A stretch of DNA of 64,000 nt, taken from Bombardia bombarda (Eukaryota > Ascomycota > Sordariomycetes > Sordariales > Lasiosphaeriaceae). Location: contig JAULSR010000002.1 of assembly GCA_030512295.1 (NCBI GenBank), positions 7,378,001 through 7,442,000 on the forward strand, in the 5' to 3' direction. Both the position numbers and the translations under genes were made by a program. The notes under the pieces are model-generated. The model had not been told where the DNA came from. It saw nothing but the letters and a program-made list of their open reading frames with translations, and made no database searches. How positions within the stretch are numbered: the first letter of the stretch is position 1; every line of letters starts with the position of its first letter. This document shows positions 25,359 to 36,424 of the stretch, piece after piece.

Positions 25359-26579
25359 ATGTCGAGCGCAACAAATCCCCACCAGATCGTCGTGCTTGGG
25401 GGAAACTTTGGTGGTGTAGGATTGGTTCACACCCTGCTCCGGCACACCCTCCCCGCCTTGCGACGGGCCAGCAAAGATCAGACCTATCACGTCACGCTCG
25501 TCACGCCCAACACGCAATTCTACTTCAAGGTCAGCAGCCCCCGCGCCGCCGTCAATCCGGCACTCCTGCCCGAGGCCAAGCTCTGGCACTCGCTCGCAGA
25601 GGCCTTCAGCCAGTACCCCGCCGAGCAGTTCACCCTCGTGCAGGCCGTTGCAACTGCCGTCGACGCCGCAAACCGCACCGTCACCATCTCCTCCAAGGGC
25701 CAGCAGCAACAGACCCTACCGTATGACTCGCTCGTCATCTCCACAGGCACCACCACGACATCCCCGCTATGGGGGCTGCACGACGACGAGTCCCTGACCA
25801 GCGCCGCCTACAAGACGCTGCAGGCTGGCCTGGCGACGGCTAAGACGGTGCTCGTGGCCGGCGGCGGTGCCGTCGGCGTTGAGGTAACAGGGGAGATCGC
25901 CGCCGCCTTCCCCTCGGTCCAGATCACGCTTGTCTCGGGCGGCACGCGCCTGCTGCAGCGCGTAGTCGAGAAGACGGGCACCAAGGCGGAGAACTACCTC
26001 AAGAAGCTCAACATCAAGGTCATCCACAACGTCACCGTCACGAGCGCCGTCCCCGTGGATGCGAAGAGCGGCTCGGCGGCCACGACGGTCACGCTCAGCG
26101 ACGGGCAGTCCCACGCCGTCGATGTCTATGTCGACGCGACTGGCGGCAGGCCCAACTCGGGCTACCTGCCGGCCACATGGCTCGACAAGCGCGGCAGCGT
26201 GGTGACGCGCGACGCCTACTTCCGCGTCAAGGGCACAGCTGATGCCGACGCCGCGGGGGTCTATGTGGTGGGCGATCTGGTGGCGGGCTCCAACAACACG
26301 CTCATGGAGCTGGGTCCCATGGTGCAGGTCGCCTGCTCGGCCATCGCTGCCGATATCACTGCCAAGCTTAATAACAGCGGCGCCGGCCTGAAGGTGCCCG
26401 CAGTCAAGGAGTACAAGCCCATGAAGGACACGATCATCGTGCCCATCGGGACGGGCGGAGGTGTGGGCTTGATTATGGGCTGGCAGGCGCCCAGCCTTAT
26501 GGTTAGGTTCACCAAGGGGAGGACGTTTTTGGTTGAGATGGTCGAGCAGGTTGTTTCGGGCACATACTGGAAGGCTTGA
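25359..26579 (+). CDS. AIF/AMID-like FAD-dependent NAD(P)H oxidoreductase
   Basis: Single exon, 406 residues. N-terminal FAD-binding dinucleotide fold starts at residue 10 (IVVLGGNFGGVG, a variant of GxGxxG). A second nucleotide-binding fold lies at about 165-186 (VLVAGGGAVGVEVTGE), as in the pyridine nucleotide-disulphide oxidoreductase superfamily. An ISTGT strand at about 127 and a C-terminal GVYVVGDL motif (near residue 303), which contacts FAD ribityl, complete the fold. The set matches the AMID/AIFM2 (FSP1)-like branch: soluble or membrane-peripheral quinone or NAD(P)H oxidoreductases. No mitochondrial presequence or membrane helix is clear. The exact substrate cannot be told from sequence; annotation as type II NADH dehydrogenase is possible but the protein is short for that. 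The start has no better upstream ATG, and codon use is strongly GC3-biased. Confidence 0.88.
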   Translation: MSSATNPHQIVVLGGNFGGVGLVHTLLRHTLPALRRASKDQTYHVTLVTPNTQFYFKVSSPRAAVNPALLPEAKLWHSLAEAFSQYPAEQFTLVQAVATAVDAANRTVTISSKGQQQQTLPYDSLVISTGTTTTSPLWGLHDDESLTSAAYKTLQAGLATAKTVLVAGGGAVGVEVTGEIAAAFPSVQITLVSGGTRLLQRVVEKTGTKAENYLKKLNIKVIHNVTVTSAVPVDAKSGSAATTVTLSDGQSHAVDVYVDATGGRPNSGYLPATWLDKRGSVVTRDAYFRVKGTADADAAGVYVVGDLVAGSNNTLMELGPMVQVACSAIAADITAKLNNSGAGLKVPAVKEYKPMKDTIIVPIGTGGGVGLIMGWQAPSLMVRFTKGRTFLVEMVEQVVSGTYWKA

Positions 26580-27225
26580 GTAGCAAAATGAACAAATGAC
26601 TGCAAAGAATACGTACAGCGACAAGATCAAATACCCTAGAAAGACAGACTGATTTTATCGATAATGATATCCCATTTCATGTTTGCCATGCTCTTGCTCT
26701 GCGTCTCTCCTTTCCATTCCATCTTCGTCCAGTGAATTTTTGTAGGGTTGTGGCGCTAATGCAGGTTCACCCCTTTAGCGGTCGAAATGCCCCTGTCTTA
26801 ACAATTGCTTAGCAGCGGGAAGACTTGACCCCTGCAACAAAAAGATTCCGTCACATGCCGTGGTGGAAGGCGCGACGTCATCGACTGGTCACTGTTCGAC
26901 GCTTGGAACGCGCGGATAGAAGCTGGCAATTAGACTCACGGGCATTTAGGAGCTTGATGGCAATCTTCGTCGCCTCTTTAAACCCCTGTTCCCCCCAATC
27001 TTTTCCTTTGCTTTTTTGAGATTCTTTTCGACAATTTTGTAGTTTTGTTGCCATCGTGACCCAATTCTCGACCTCACTGTACTTGCGTTTAGCCTGTCCT
27101 GTGTTCCGTGCGCTTTTTGTTTTTGCTTCACCGCCTGCGCGCCGCAATAATTTCAGCGACAACAAAACCCTCCGTCGTAACACAACGAAGTCATACAGTC
27201 GGACCAGCAGCCTAACACCGCCGCC
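26580..27225. other. Intergenic, promoter of the DUF1769 gene
   Basis: Non-coding. CT-rich and T-rich segments at about 26970-27120 resemble the pyrimidine tracts of fungal core promoters. The start of the next gene sits in a near-ideal context (GCCGCCATGG). Confidence 0.4.
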
Positions 27226-28829
27226 ATGGCCGACAAATACATCATCCGCGTGACCGCCGGGTCGACGTACGATCTCGACGCGCACACCGAAGTCCCCGTC
27301 AACACCAGCACGCCCATCAAGATCAGCAGCGACCACATGGACATCGAGCTCAACGTGCGCATCCAAGACTACAAGGGTCTGCCGCGCAACTCGCCCAAGA
27401 CATCGCCCTACTTCGACCACGAGCCCCACGCCTACAACAAGGACCAATACAGCATCGCCTTCCGCTTCACCCCCAAGAAGCCAGAGAGCAATACCACCAC
27501 CGCCACAGCGACAAACGGAAGCAAACCCGACCCCCAACAACAAGACGGGATATCCGCCCACGACCTCCAATTCGGCAACGACTTCGACCATCCCATCCGC
27601 GACCGCCTGCCCCCCGGCTTCGGCACCGCCATGAACATAGTCCGCTGGTGGATCGACCCCGGCCTCGAGGGCGACGCCTACGCCGACGTGCCCTACCTGT
27701 ACGGGCCCGCGCTCAGCTCCTTCAACGCGGTGCACGCCGGGCTAGGCGAGCACGATGACGCCAAGGGCGGGCTGTGGTTTGCCGAGGGCGGCGACGAGGC
27801 CGGGCTGGAGAAGAGGCGGGCGATCAGCGCGCCCGACGACGCCAAGGCGCGCATGAAGTGGGCGCTCAAGGCCGACAGCAAGCAGAAATGGGTGTGGGAG
27901 TACGGCCGACAGTACGGCGTCGACTTCTACAATCCGTATATTGACTTTAACGAGTTTGCGCTGCGGCTGCCGGGGTTTCATTTGCCGATTATTAAGTATT
28001 GGGACGGGCAGGGGTTGAGGTATGTGTATCCTTTTCTCTTACTTGTTTATGTTTTGTTTGGTTTTGTGCTTGTGTTTGGTTGGGCAAGATACCTGGTTCT
28101 TGTTTCTGCGACTGAAGCCAGCCCCCCCTCCTCATTCTCCATCTCCCTCATGCCGTGCCGAAAGAAACGACAGTAGCAAACCATACATGTGCAAGTTCCC
28201 ATCAACAGCTCCCCGCCAAATCGTACACGGCCACACAGGAAAGCGCAAAGTCGCAAGTCAATCCTTGATCAATTCTCCCGCCATCCCTTCCTACCCCTAT
28301 CCGTGGCACAATCCCAACCACCATCACCATCACCATCCCCCACCCCTATCTCTACCTTCCCTTATAATCGCCACCCTATTCGCACTTCACCACCCCCATC
28401 CCAAACACACCCCCTACAAAAAAGAACAAACATCTCATCGGCACTGCTCTCCTCACCTTGTCATATAGGCCCAATCAAGAAACCTCTTCTTCCTCCAGCC
28501 CCCCACCAAAGCGCTCACACCAGCTCAGATACGTGCTCCGCAACCGCTCCACCGGCCAAGTCTACCTCGTCGTCCTCTTCACCCTCTACCTCAAGGAGGA
28601 CATCAACGAAGACGGCTCCCTCAAGCCTGCCGCCCTGCAAGCCACGAAGAAGGCCTCGGGCAGCGGCCCAGGACAGGAGGGAAAGAGCAGTAGCAGTAAT
28701 GGGGACGCGGAGGAGGCGAAGCAGGATGGTGATGAGCACTTTGACGAGGAAAAGGCGATCGAAGAGGCGAGGAGGAAGCTTGGTGGGGTGAGCGTGGGTG
28801 AGGGGACTAACGATGATGATGTGGATTAG
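27226..28829 (+). CDS. DUF1769 / UPF0590 family protein
   Basis: Two exons, 27226-28019 and 28529-28829, total 1095 nt, 364 residues. The intron (GTATGT...CTCAG) is 509 nt, unusually long for a fungal gene; splicing joins GQGLR to YVLRNR without breaking the frame. The N-terminal half opens YIIRVTAGSTYDL and carries DYKGLPRNSPKTSPYFDH. The middle has RDRLPPGFGTAMNIVRWWIDPGLEGD, and the end of exon 1 has NPYIDFNEFALRLPGF. These blocks are characteristic of the DUF1769 family, found in most fungi including fission yeast; no biochemical role is established that I know of. The last 60 residues are acidic and low in complexity. No signal peptide or membrane helix. Confidence 0.85.
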
Positions 28830-29432
28830 GCGGATAGGTGAGTGCGTATGTAACGGAGGGGGGGCGCTGTGGATTCATGTGAGATGTGTGTACAACTGGC
28901 TTATAAACGATAGATGGATAGAAACGAATAATGATTGGTAATGTAATATTTTGATAGGGAACCAGGGAAGCTGGTTGTAGTGTGTATCAGACATGCGTCA
29001 TCATCATACACATCATTGAATGTCTATTTCCTCCCTATCTATTTCCCTGCATAATGATCGCTAAACTTGAACTCTTTTTTCCTAAATATCATAATAATGA
29101 CCCATGTATCGCTGATGCATGCCCCTAAACGCTACATAAACATCTCAAAAGGGATTAAACAAGCTCGTGTCGTGCAATATTGTCGAAACAGTTTATTCAA
29201 AACCCGTTCAAATTGGTTTGTACAGCATGGGCAATAAGCCAGGCAACGACCTCAGTTCACCACCGAACGGTTGGTCATTGTATCCGCGCCGAAAGATCTG
29301 TCATTAGACGAGTCCCCCCAGAAATTTAAGGTGAGGAAAATTAACTCCACTAACAGCGAGACCATTGATGGTACTTGCTACAGCAAATGTAGAAGGGGGG
29401 AGGTGCGAGCCGAGTCAAACGCTTGAGAATGG
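28830..29432. other. Intergenic between convergent genes
   Basis: Non-coding 3' flanks of the DUF1769 gene (+) and the DHA1 transporter (-). It contains copy 2 of the dispersed CACTAACAG motif (29318-29356). Confidence 0.45.
29318..29356 (+). repeat. Dispersed CACTAACAG motif, copy 2
   Basis: CCCCCAGAAATTTAAGGTG... to TCCACTAACAG, about 80% identical by eye to the copy at 24478-24517, including a downstream GGTACTT. It lies between two 3' ends, so it is probably neutral. Confidence 0.45.
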
Positions 29433-31694
29433 TCAAAAGGTCTGGCATCTGGGTGGTAGGCAGTTGCTGTTGCTCCGAGCTGTAATCAGGTCTTTCCCAG
29501 TTCCTACACAACAATCGTCAGTACTTCGCCCACAAAACACATGGCCCTGGAAATAACAACAAAAAGACAGACGAACTATGTGAGCAAAAACACAAAAAGA
29601 AAAGACAGAACCAACCCTAGCAATTGGGCTCCTCCTCCGAATATCCTCCCCCCAAAACACCAACACCCACGGCACCGCCGTCAACACCGCCGCGATGCCC
29701 CCCAGCAGCGCGCCCGCGCCCGCCTCACCCAGACTCTCAAACGTCAGCGCCGTTACCAGCGGGAACACACCACCGAGGATATTCCTGCACAGCGACTGCG
29801 CCGCCAGCGCCGACGACGCGTGCTTGTGGTACGTGTCAGCCAAATAGTTGAACACGGCGAGGTACACGCTCGTGATGCCCATAGTCGCCAACATGACGCC
29901 CAGCGTCGGCACAATCCAGTGTATATCAGGCCGCGCAGTGAGACCAAAGATGAAGAGCCCGACGGGCAGCAGCGCGCTAGTGAAGCAGGTGAAGTAGAGC
30001 CGCGCCTCGGGCGACTCGGCGGGGAAGCGGGTGCGGACTAATGCCCATATCTTGTCTCCCTTGGAGTCATCATACGGTGGCCCAGACGACGATGGAGACA
30101 CTTTGGCGGGGGCTACTAGTCTCCAGCGCGGGTGGTTGAGGATCTTGTCCTGCCAGATTCCGATGCCCGTGGCGAGGATGGCGCCCACGATCATGGCGGA
30201 AAAGACATAGCCCGACTGCTCGATGGTGAAGCCGTACTGTCGGCGGAAGACGAGCGGGATGGAGCCAAAGGTGAGGTAGAGCACGCCCCAGGCGAAGGCG
30301 GCCCACAGGGAGAAGAAGAAGACGACGGGCTCGGTGAAGAGCAGGTGGAAGGGGTGGTACAGGGAGAGGTAAATCGTGTGTTTTAAGGACGAGCGTGCCT
30401 CGTCCTCCTTGACCTTCCACCTGATGCGCTTGAGGTGGGAAGCTCTCGTGACGGTATGCAACTTTTTCTCGTCTGGCACGCCCCCATCCACACAATCTGA
30501 GCTGGAGGAGATAGGCCTCCTATCAATTCTAGACAACAGCTCTTCATCATCATCACCCCCTCCCACCACACCCCATAAAACCCCTCCCCTTCCAACCTCT
30601 CATACCACTCATTAACCACCTCCGCCTTCTTCGACAACAACACCGAGCTCCTACTCTCCTTAAACAAAAACACCAGCGCCACCACCATCACCCCCCAACA
30701 ACCGCCTGGTGAAAGAAAATCCACCTCCACGCCGCCCCCAACCCCATCTCAATCTCCCCACCCCCACCACCACCGAGCCTCTCCACCATCACACTCGCCA
30801 CCAACGGCCCGGCCCCCGTCCCCGCCAGCACCGCCCCGCTAAACAGCGCCATCGGCGTGTTCCTCTCCTCCCTCTCCCACATATCCGCAATCACCCCGCC
30901 CACCATGGTCGCAAACACCGACGCGCCCGCGCCCACCAAGAACCGCGCGACGAGCATCCCCGCCACGGTCGTCACCAGCCCGCAGACGGCCTGGAACACG
31001 ACATAGACAGCCCCGGCGGCGACGAAGACGGTGTAGCGCCCGTTGAGCTCGGAGAAGGGCGCGAGCAGCATGGGGGCGAGGCCAAAGCCGAGGCAGAAGG
31101 TGGTGATGCCTGTGAGGATGACGAGGGAGGAAGAAGAAGGCGAGAGGGAGGCTTCGAGCAGGGCGCGGGGTGGGGAGTAGGAGCCGGCGACGTAGGCGGT
31201 GAGGAATGTAGCGAAGCAGGAGAGGGTGAGCATGAGGTTTTTGCGGTAGCGGGGCCAGAGGGTGGGGGGATGAAGGGGGTTAGGTTTGGTTGTGGTGGCG
31301 GTGGCGATGGTGATGATGATGGGGGGTTGTTGCTGTGTTCGGGTGTCGTTGGGTTGGAGGATATTGTGGTGTTGGCGCGGGGGATGGGTGTTGAGTGGGT
31401 GAGGTAGAGGTGGGTGATTTCCGAGTTGCTGGTTGGGCCGTTGTAGCTTGCTGGGGATGGTTTCAAGGCCGAATTCGCCGGCGTTGTTGCTGCTGGGTAT
31501 TCCTCGTCGCCAATTCTTCTTGTCTTGTCATTGTTTGCCTTCTCTTCCTCTCCATCACTGCTGTGTTCGAGATGTGCGGCGATGGCTTGCACTGGCCCAA
31601 CAACGGCGTGGAGTGCTCTTTCGACCCGGTCTTGTGGGTGTGCCACAATCCATGGCTCGGCTGGTCGAGTGTCGTTATTGTCGTCGTCCGCCAT
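29433..31694 (-). CDS. DHA1-type MFS transporter, frame broken at three places
   Basis: The start at 31694 opens a hydrophilic N-terminal tail ending EITHLYLTHSTPIP...QPNLTPF. The frame then slips one base to TLWPRYRKNLMLTL and helices 1-6 (PFSELNGRY, GVIADMWEREERNTPMALFSG, WRWIFFHQAVVGG), slips again to VVALVFLFKESR...EVVNEWYERLEGEG, and a third time to the cytosolic loop and helices 7-12 (to about 29560). These blocks and their order match fungal DHA1 drug:proton antiporters of the plasma membrane; substrate unknown. Each break behaves like one missing base. The first two fit runs of six C at 31264-31269 and 30691-30696; the third lies at about 30556-30590, close to C4/C5 runs. No GT-AG intron explains them. 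Either homopolymer undercalls or a decaying gene. The C-terminus after RRRSPIAR probably involves another intron, so the 3' boundary is unsure. Confidence 0.75.
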
Positions 31695-33241
31695 GACACT
31701 TTTTCTTCGGTATGCCCAGTTCCTCCACCAGGTAGCTTATTCCAAAATCCGATTCCAACTCTTCCGCCGTATATATATACAACAAACAGCACAGAGAAAA
31801 ATGACAGAAAATTAGACAAAATATGAACACAAACAAAAACTAACAGACTTACCAGTGTAACAAGTGCCAGATAGTTCTAGAAAGCCGTCACTGAACCGCG
31901 CCATCAGATAAAGAACCCACGATCATACAAACAACCAATCAAAACTGTATTTACCACCCCTACGATCTCTTCAAAGATCTCGTAATAAAGATACATGACG
32001 TCACATCAGTCGCCCGTTCAAAAAGGCGGCGCATCCAAATACTACATTGGGCCTCGTCGCTGCCTTGGCGAGCATGCATTGTAACTGTCAGCAGAGAGCT
32101 TGGCTCGGTACTATTAAGACAAAGAGACAGGAGAGATGTGGAAAGCGAGCGGGATGTTTGGCACGAGACGAAAGAACTCTCTCGTGAATGCGACCCTGGG
32201 TGACATATAGAGGTGATCGTGCAGCAAGACACTCGAGAAGGAATACAGATGACAGCTTCATCCTGCGGGATATCGCAATCCCAGTTGCGGATCGCCTTTT
32301 TGTCAGTAAGGTATTCCAAAAAGAAGTTTGACACTCATACAGGCGGTCAATCGCATGCTGAAAAGCGATGACGGTGGGTTGGTCTGTGGGGGGCTGACGA
32401 GGATGGTTAGCTCAGCGACGCGGTGGTGCCTTCCAGATTCAATCCCAGCTTTTTGCAAAGGTTGCGTCACACAGCGGCTGATGCTCCCTCCTTCGGTTGC
32501 TCCCGGTGTCACCCCAAGCAGGCACCATCTACGCCGTTTGGCGAATGGCTTGATCTGATGGAACTGGAGAGAATGGGTTGAATGCTAAAGTTGGAAAGGG
32601 GAACCGTGAGAGCGCGATACAAAACTTTTGGTGTTTTGGGCAAAAAAAGAGCGAGTGAAACAAAATGGGGTGATCGTTGTGTTTATTGCGGTACGGGCCC
32701 CCTTGGTCGCGCCTTCCTTGCGTATCGGGGAAGAGATCGAGGTCCTCAATGTACCGCTGTTAGTGAACCTTATTTTTAATGTGGCAAACTTCGTCGCTCT
32801 ACATGCCCTGGTAACAAGCAAAGGGCAGTGGTACTTTGGCGATTGATTTTTTGGGCGGCTACCGTGACGCTTGCAAGGCGATTGACGGGAGGAGCACTCG
32901 AAGGATGTCAGTCACAACCCTAACCCTTTCAAATTATCTTCACAAGTCTCGGCAATCAGCCCCTTTTCTTTTGTCTCAAACAGTGGGATTGCAGCGCCGA
33001 TGAAAATCTGTTTCTTTATTTTCCCATATGTACAAGGTTACAAATGGCACGATATAGCTACCTACATACATGGTATACGTCAGTATCTGCCCGTCCATTC
33101 ATTAATACAGAGGAGATCCGAGTTGCCCTGGCTGCCAGCGACCGTTGTCATTTATTGCCTGCCCCGCCAGCTGCCTCAACCCCCCAAACTACTTCCCCGA
33201 ATCCAGTCCTGCGCGTTCCGCCACAACCGTCAAAAGTCCGA
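31695..33241. other. Intergenic between DHA1 transporter and CE15 gene
   Basis: No gene recognised. It holds the promoter of the transporter and the 3' flank of the CE15 gene, plus an inverted partial copy of the CACTAACAG motif near 32754-32785 (read on the minus strand: TTAAAAATAAGGTTCACTAACAG). A tRNA-like A-box at about 32407 was examined and rejected. Confidence 0.4.
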
Positions 33242-34423
33242 TTATGACAGAGCAGGAACAGCCCATGGGGCCCACGAGTCAACACTGACGCTCGAAGAGC
33301 TCTTCTCGACAGCGCCGGGGACGGAGCCCGTGTTGAGGAGGAAGTAGTTGATGTACGAAGTGAGCTCGGCCTGCTGGCTGCTGGGGAACTGGCAATGGCT
33401 GTGGCCGCCGACGAGCGAGAAGCCCATGTTGGTGGGGACGCCGTAGGCCTTGTAGATCAGGCGACCAGCCTTCATGCAAGCCGTGGTGGAGACGGGGCCG
33501 AGCCAGTCAATGTCGTTCTCGAACGCGATCAGGCCGCGGGGGACAACGAGGCCAGCCAGGAAATGGTGGTCCTCGGGGATGGTCGAGGTTGACCGGGTAT
33601 ATGTGTCAAACTTCTTGGAGAACCAGACGTTCTCGCCAATGATCTGGTTGGCCGTCTGGATGTTCTTGCCGCCGCTCTTCTCCGAGTCGCTCACACGCCA
33701 GCAGGCGGCGCCACCAGAGCCCGACTCCTGGGGAATGGTCAAGGCAATACGCTTGACCAGAGCACCGGCAATGAAAGCACCCTTGCCGTTGCGGCTGCAG
33801 CCCGTCACACCGAGACGCTTGGTGTCGATGCCAGAGGTCGAAGCGACCTGCTCGAGCGCATCGACCAACCGGTCGACACCCCAGGCCCACGCCGTGAGGG
33901 CACCGGCCGAGTGCGAGCTGCCAAAGAGCGTGTAGAACTTGCCCTTGCCGCGCGAGGAGCCGCCAGACTGCTGGGCGAAGTCGTCGTTAGGGAAGGTGAT
34001 GGAGGCAACGTTGCTCGGAATGGGGATCGACGAGCCGCCGATACCAATGATGGCGGGGAAGGGGCCGCTGCCGGAGGGCTTCTTGATGGACGCCGTGAAC
34101 GACACAGACGTGCTGCCCTGGGTGATCTTGACCGTGAGGGTGTTTCCACTGAGGGAACCCTCGACCTTGCTGGGGGGTGGCGGGTAGTCACCGAGCTCAT
34201 ACTGCTGCAGGATCTTGCTCATCTCCTCGGCGCGGCAGTCGAAGTCGGCCTTGGTGGTGATCTTGGTGCCGGCAGCATTGGTGAACGGATCCGGAAGCTT
34301 GGCGACGCTCACGGTGGAGTAGCTGGAGGCGACAGAGCATTGGCGCTCAAAGATCTCCTTGGCGGGAGCAGCAACGGCGAAAGCCGCGCTGGCGACCAGA
34401 AGGGCGGAGGCCAGATGAACCAT
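33242..34423 (-). CDS. CE15 4-O-methyl-glucuronoyl methylesterase (secreted)
   Basis: Single exon, 393 residues from ATG 34423. This start is preferred over upstream in-frame codons because it places a textbook signal peptide (residues 1-19, LASALLVASAAFAVAA) at the N-terminus. The alpha/beta-hydrolase catalytic triad can be read: S210 in GCSRNG, E233 in IPQES and H343 in GHSHC. The S-to-E (23) and E-to-H (110) spacings equal those I recall for characterised fungal glucuronoyl esterases. There is no CBM1, so it is the catalytic-domain-only form. The enzyme cleaves ester bonds between 4-O-methyl-glucuronic acid of xylan and lignin alcohols, outside the cell. A TATA-like ACATATAAGA lies about 90 bp upstream on the minus strand (34513-34522). 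It is divergent from the AA9 gene 2 kb away, consistent with shared control during growth on plant biomass (inference). Confidence 0.95.
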   Translation of the reverse strand: MVHLASALLVASAAFAVAAPAKEIFERQCSVASSYSTVSVAKLPDPFTNAAGTKITTKADFDCRAEEMSKILQQYELGDYPPPPSKVEGSLSGNTLTVKITQGSTSVSFTASIKKPSGSGPFPAIIGIGGSSIPIPSNVASITFPNDDFAQQSGGSSRGKGKFYTLFGSSHSAGALTAWAWGVDRLVDALEQVASTSGIDTKRLGVTGCSRNGKGAFIAGALVKRIALTIPQESGSGGAACWRVSDSEKSGGKNIQTANQIIGENVWFSKKFDTYTRSTSTIPEDHHFLAGLVVPRGLIAFENDIDWLGPVSTTACMKAGRLIYKAYGVPTNMGFSLVGGHSHCQFPSSQQAELTSYINYFLLNTGSVPGAVEKSSSSVSVDSWAPWAVPALS

Positions 34424-36424
34424 GTTGACGATTGGGGTGGATCTCGAAGGTAGATGGCCGGATATGGTTAACAGGTGATGCATCCCCTGACGGTTGACGA
34501 TCTCGGCGAAGCCATCTTATATGTCTGCCAGGCTTGCCTGTCCCGGTTGTGCGGGAGACGAGAGGGGAGGCGGCCGTGTGCCTGGAAATGAATATTTCCG
34601 GCTGCACTTCTTTGCCGGGCGTAATTAATCATGGCCAAGTTCATTTGGCGTCGTCAACGACCCAGATACTTGCCACTGCCCTGGTGCGTCTCCATTAGCT
34701 GAGCAGAACGTGGAGAGGCTGTAAGGCTCTCTGAGCTCCCTTGCCTCTCCTGGCTCCCACGGCTATTGTGATGGGGTGGAACATTCCCCGCAGCTCCGTC
34801 TCGATCCGCAACCGGGAAAGGAAAGCCAAGTGCTGCAAAGTTGCATTCAAGGATACTATAGGCCGGAGGAGAAAACATTGTTTGAGCTTTCGCCCCTAGG
34901 ACCTGGGACGCAGGAGCTTGGATCTCGGAGTAGGCTAGGGAGTGGTAGAAGTTCGCTCGGGGCGGGCTGGGCGTGGTTGGTTGGCACTTTGGATGAGCAA
35001 AGTGTGCAGGTCACCACGGCCGTGTGATTTCAAGGGCTGATTGGGGAAAAGATTGGGGGTAATATGGATATTTGCCAGCGCGTGTTGATCAGACGGGACG
35101 TGGGAGCACTCTCGTCAATCTGCCGGACACCAGTCTGAGCGCCGATTCGTGACAGCCCAAAGACGCAGCCATTGCTAAATACAGACACGGGTCTCTGAGG
35201 CGCCGAGCTTGGAGGTAAGGCGATTGGAGATGATTGGAGATGTGGATGATCAAGGGATTGCGGGGAGACTCGCATCGTTCCTGCCTGATGGGAAACTGAG
35301 ATCAAGGTTGTTTGTGGAGGAAGGAACGATGTTGCAATGCAATGACAGGAGCGACAGAAGGTGACAGGGGCAGGGATCCCCCACAAAGCTGTGATAGGCT
35401 TAGCTTTCTTGGCAAGCATGGCTCGGACAATTACTTCGGAAGAGGACGTCTCTTTCCCTTCGTCCCTTCGCCATCTTCTCATCCAAAATTGCGCCAGAAG
35501 CATCGCCAGCTTCTTCTACCTTTCTTACACCTACATGATGGGCTCTTAATTGAAATGGGACAACTATTTCCACCAATCCCATCCATCCTCCTCATCCCAG
35601 CGAGATGTTGCACCCCACAGCGATGACGTGTGCCCGGGCAAGTGCCTGTCAAGTCGGATCACGGCAGAAGTCTGTTTTCTCATCTTTTACGTTGACAGCA
35701 GTATTTGCTGCAACACTACAGCTTCACCCAATTTCCCTGTCTCTACGCTATTGAGCATTTTTCTGGCCTATCTGAAGGATCTGTCGATAAGACTTCATTC
35801 AGACATCAACCCAACCTGTTAGTTTCTATAGCTCAGTGTTTTTTTGTTCCTCACCCCCCATCCCTCAGCCGCACATCCGCAACCCCAGGCTCCCCCAGAC
35901 AGCAGTCAATTGCATGATATAGCCGCCACTATAGACGACGCGCTGGTTCGTCACAGCATTATATATCTATATTGATGCGGGGGAACATGCGCCACACAGG
36001 GAGGGACGCGAAGTGGCCAGTGGCCGCAAAGGGGGCCATCCATGGAATGCTGCTCTCTTTCGTCTTCTGCCACAAGCGCGCCATTCTCGTGTGACGATTA
36101 ATCACCTATGGACGAAGTCGTCCACCCGGGTATTGGTAACTCTACACAGAGATTACCTTGCCAAAGTGCGTTTGTGACTTTTCGGCCGTGCCCTGTCGTT
36201 TCCAAGCATCCAAGTCACCTAGCTAGCACAAGTAGGATAGATGACTTAGACAGGTCATGCAATGCAAAGTCGGCTGGGGCGGCAGCATCTCCAACTGGAA
36301 CTTTCCCCTCGTCACCGTTGTTTCAAAGAGTGCACCTCTCGCACCTGATTCTGATATACTTGGCTCATGTCCACGAGTCCTCCCTGAAAAGGCGCCCAGC
36401 TTCCCTTCGAGAAAGTCACCACCA
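34424..36424. promoter_or_regulatory. Divergent CE15 / AA9 intergenic region
   Basis: About 2.0 kb between two divergent plant-cell-wall genes, without a convincing gene of its own. Visible elements are a TATA-like sequence near 34513-34522 for the CE15 side, an AT-rich TTATATATCTATATTG near 35959-35974, and a GCGGGG at 35977-35982 matching the SYGGRG consensus of the carbon-catabolite repressor CreA/CRE1. Whether any of these are used is inference. Confidence 0.35.

Noticed and set aside
25767..26630. 287-codon minus-strand frame opposite the FAD oxidoreductase
   Set aside because: Antisense shadow; no conserved motif, while the sense strand has two nucleotide-binding folds.
26878..27735. 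285-codon minus-strand frame opposite the DUF1769 gene
   Set aside because: Val/Gly/Glu-rich antisense shadow of a GC3-rich exon; the sense frame has recognised domain blocks.
32401..32460. tRNA-like A-box (TTAGCTCAGCGACG) followed by a weak B-box (GATTCAATCCC)
   Set aside because: Spacing is too short for a full cloverleaf, the B-box deviates from GGTTCGANTCC, and no acceptor stem pairs.
35030..35503. 157-codon minus-strand frame in the CE15/AA9 intergenic region
   Set aside because: No conserved motif and no splice chain; more likely control DNA.
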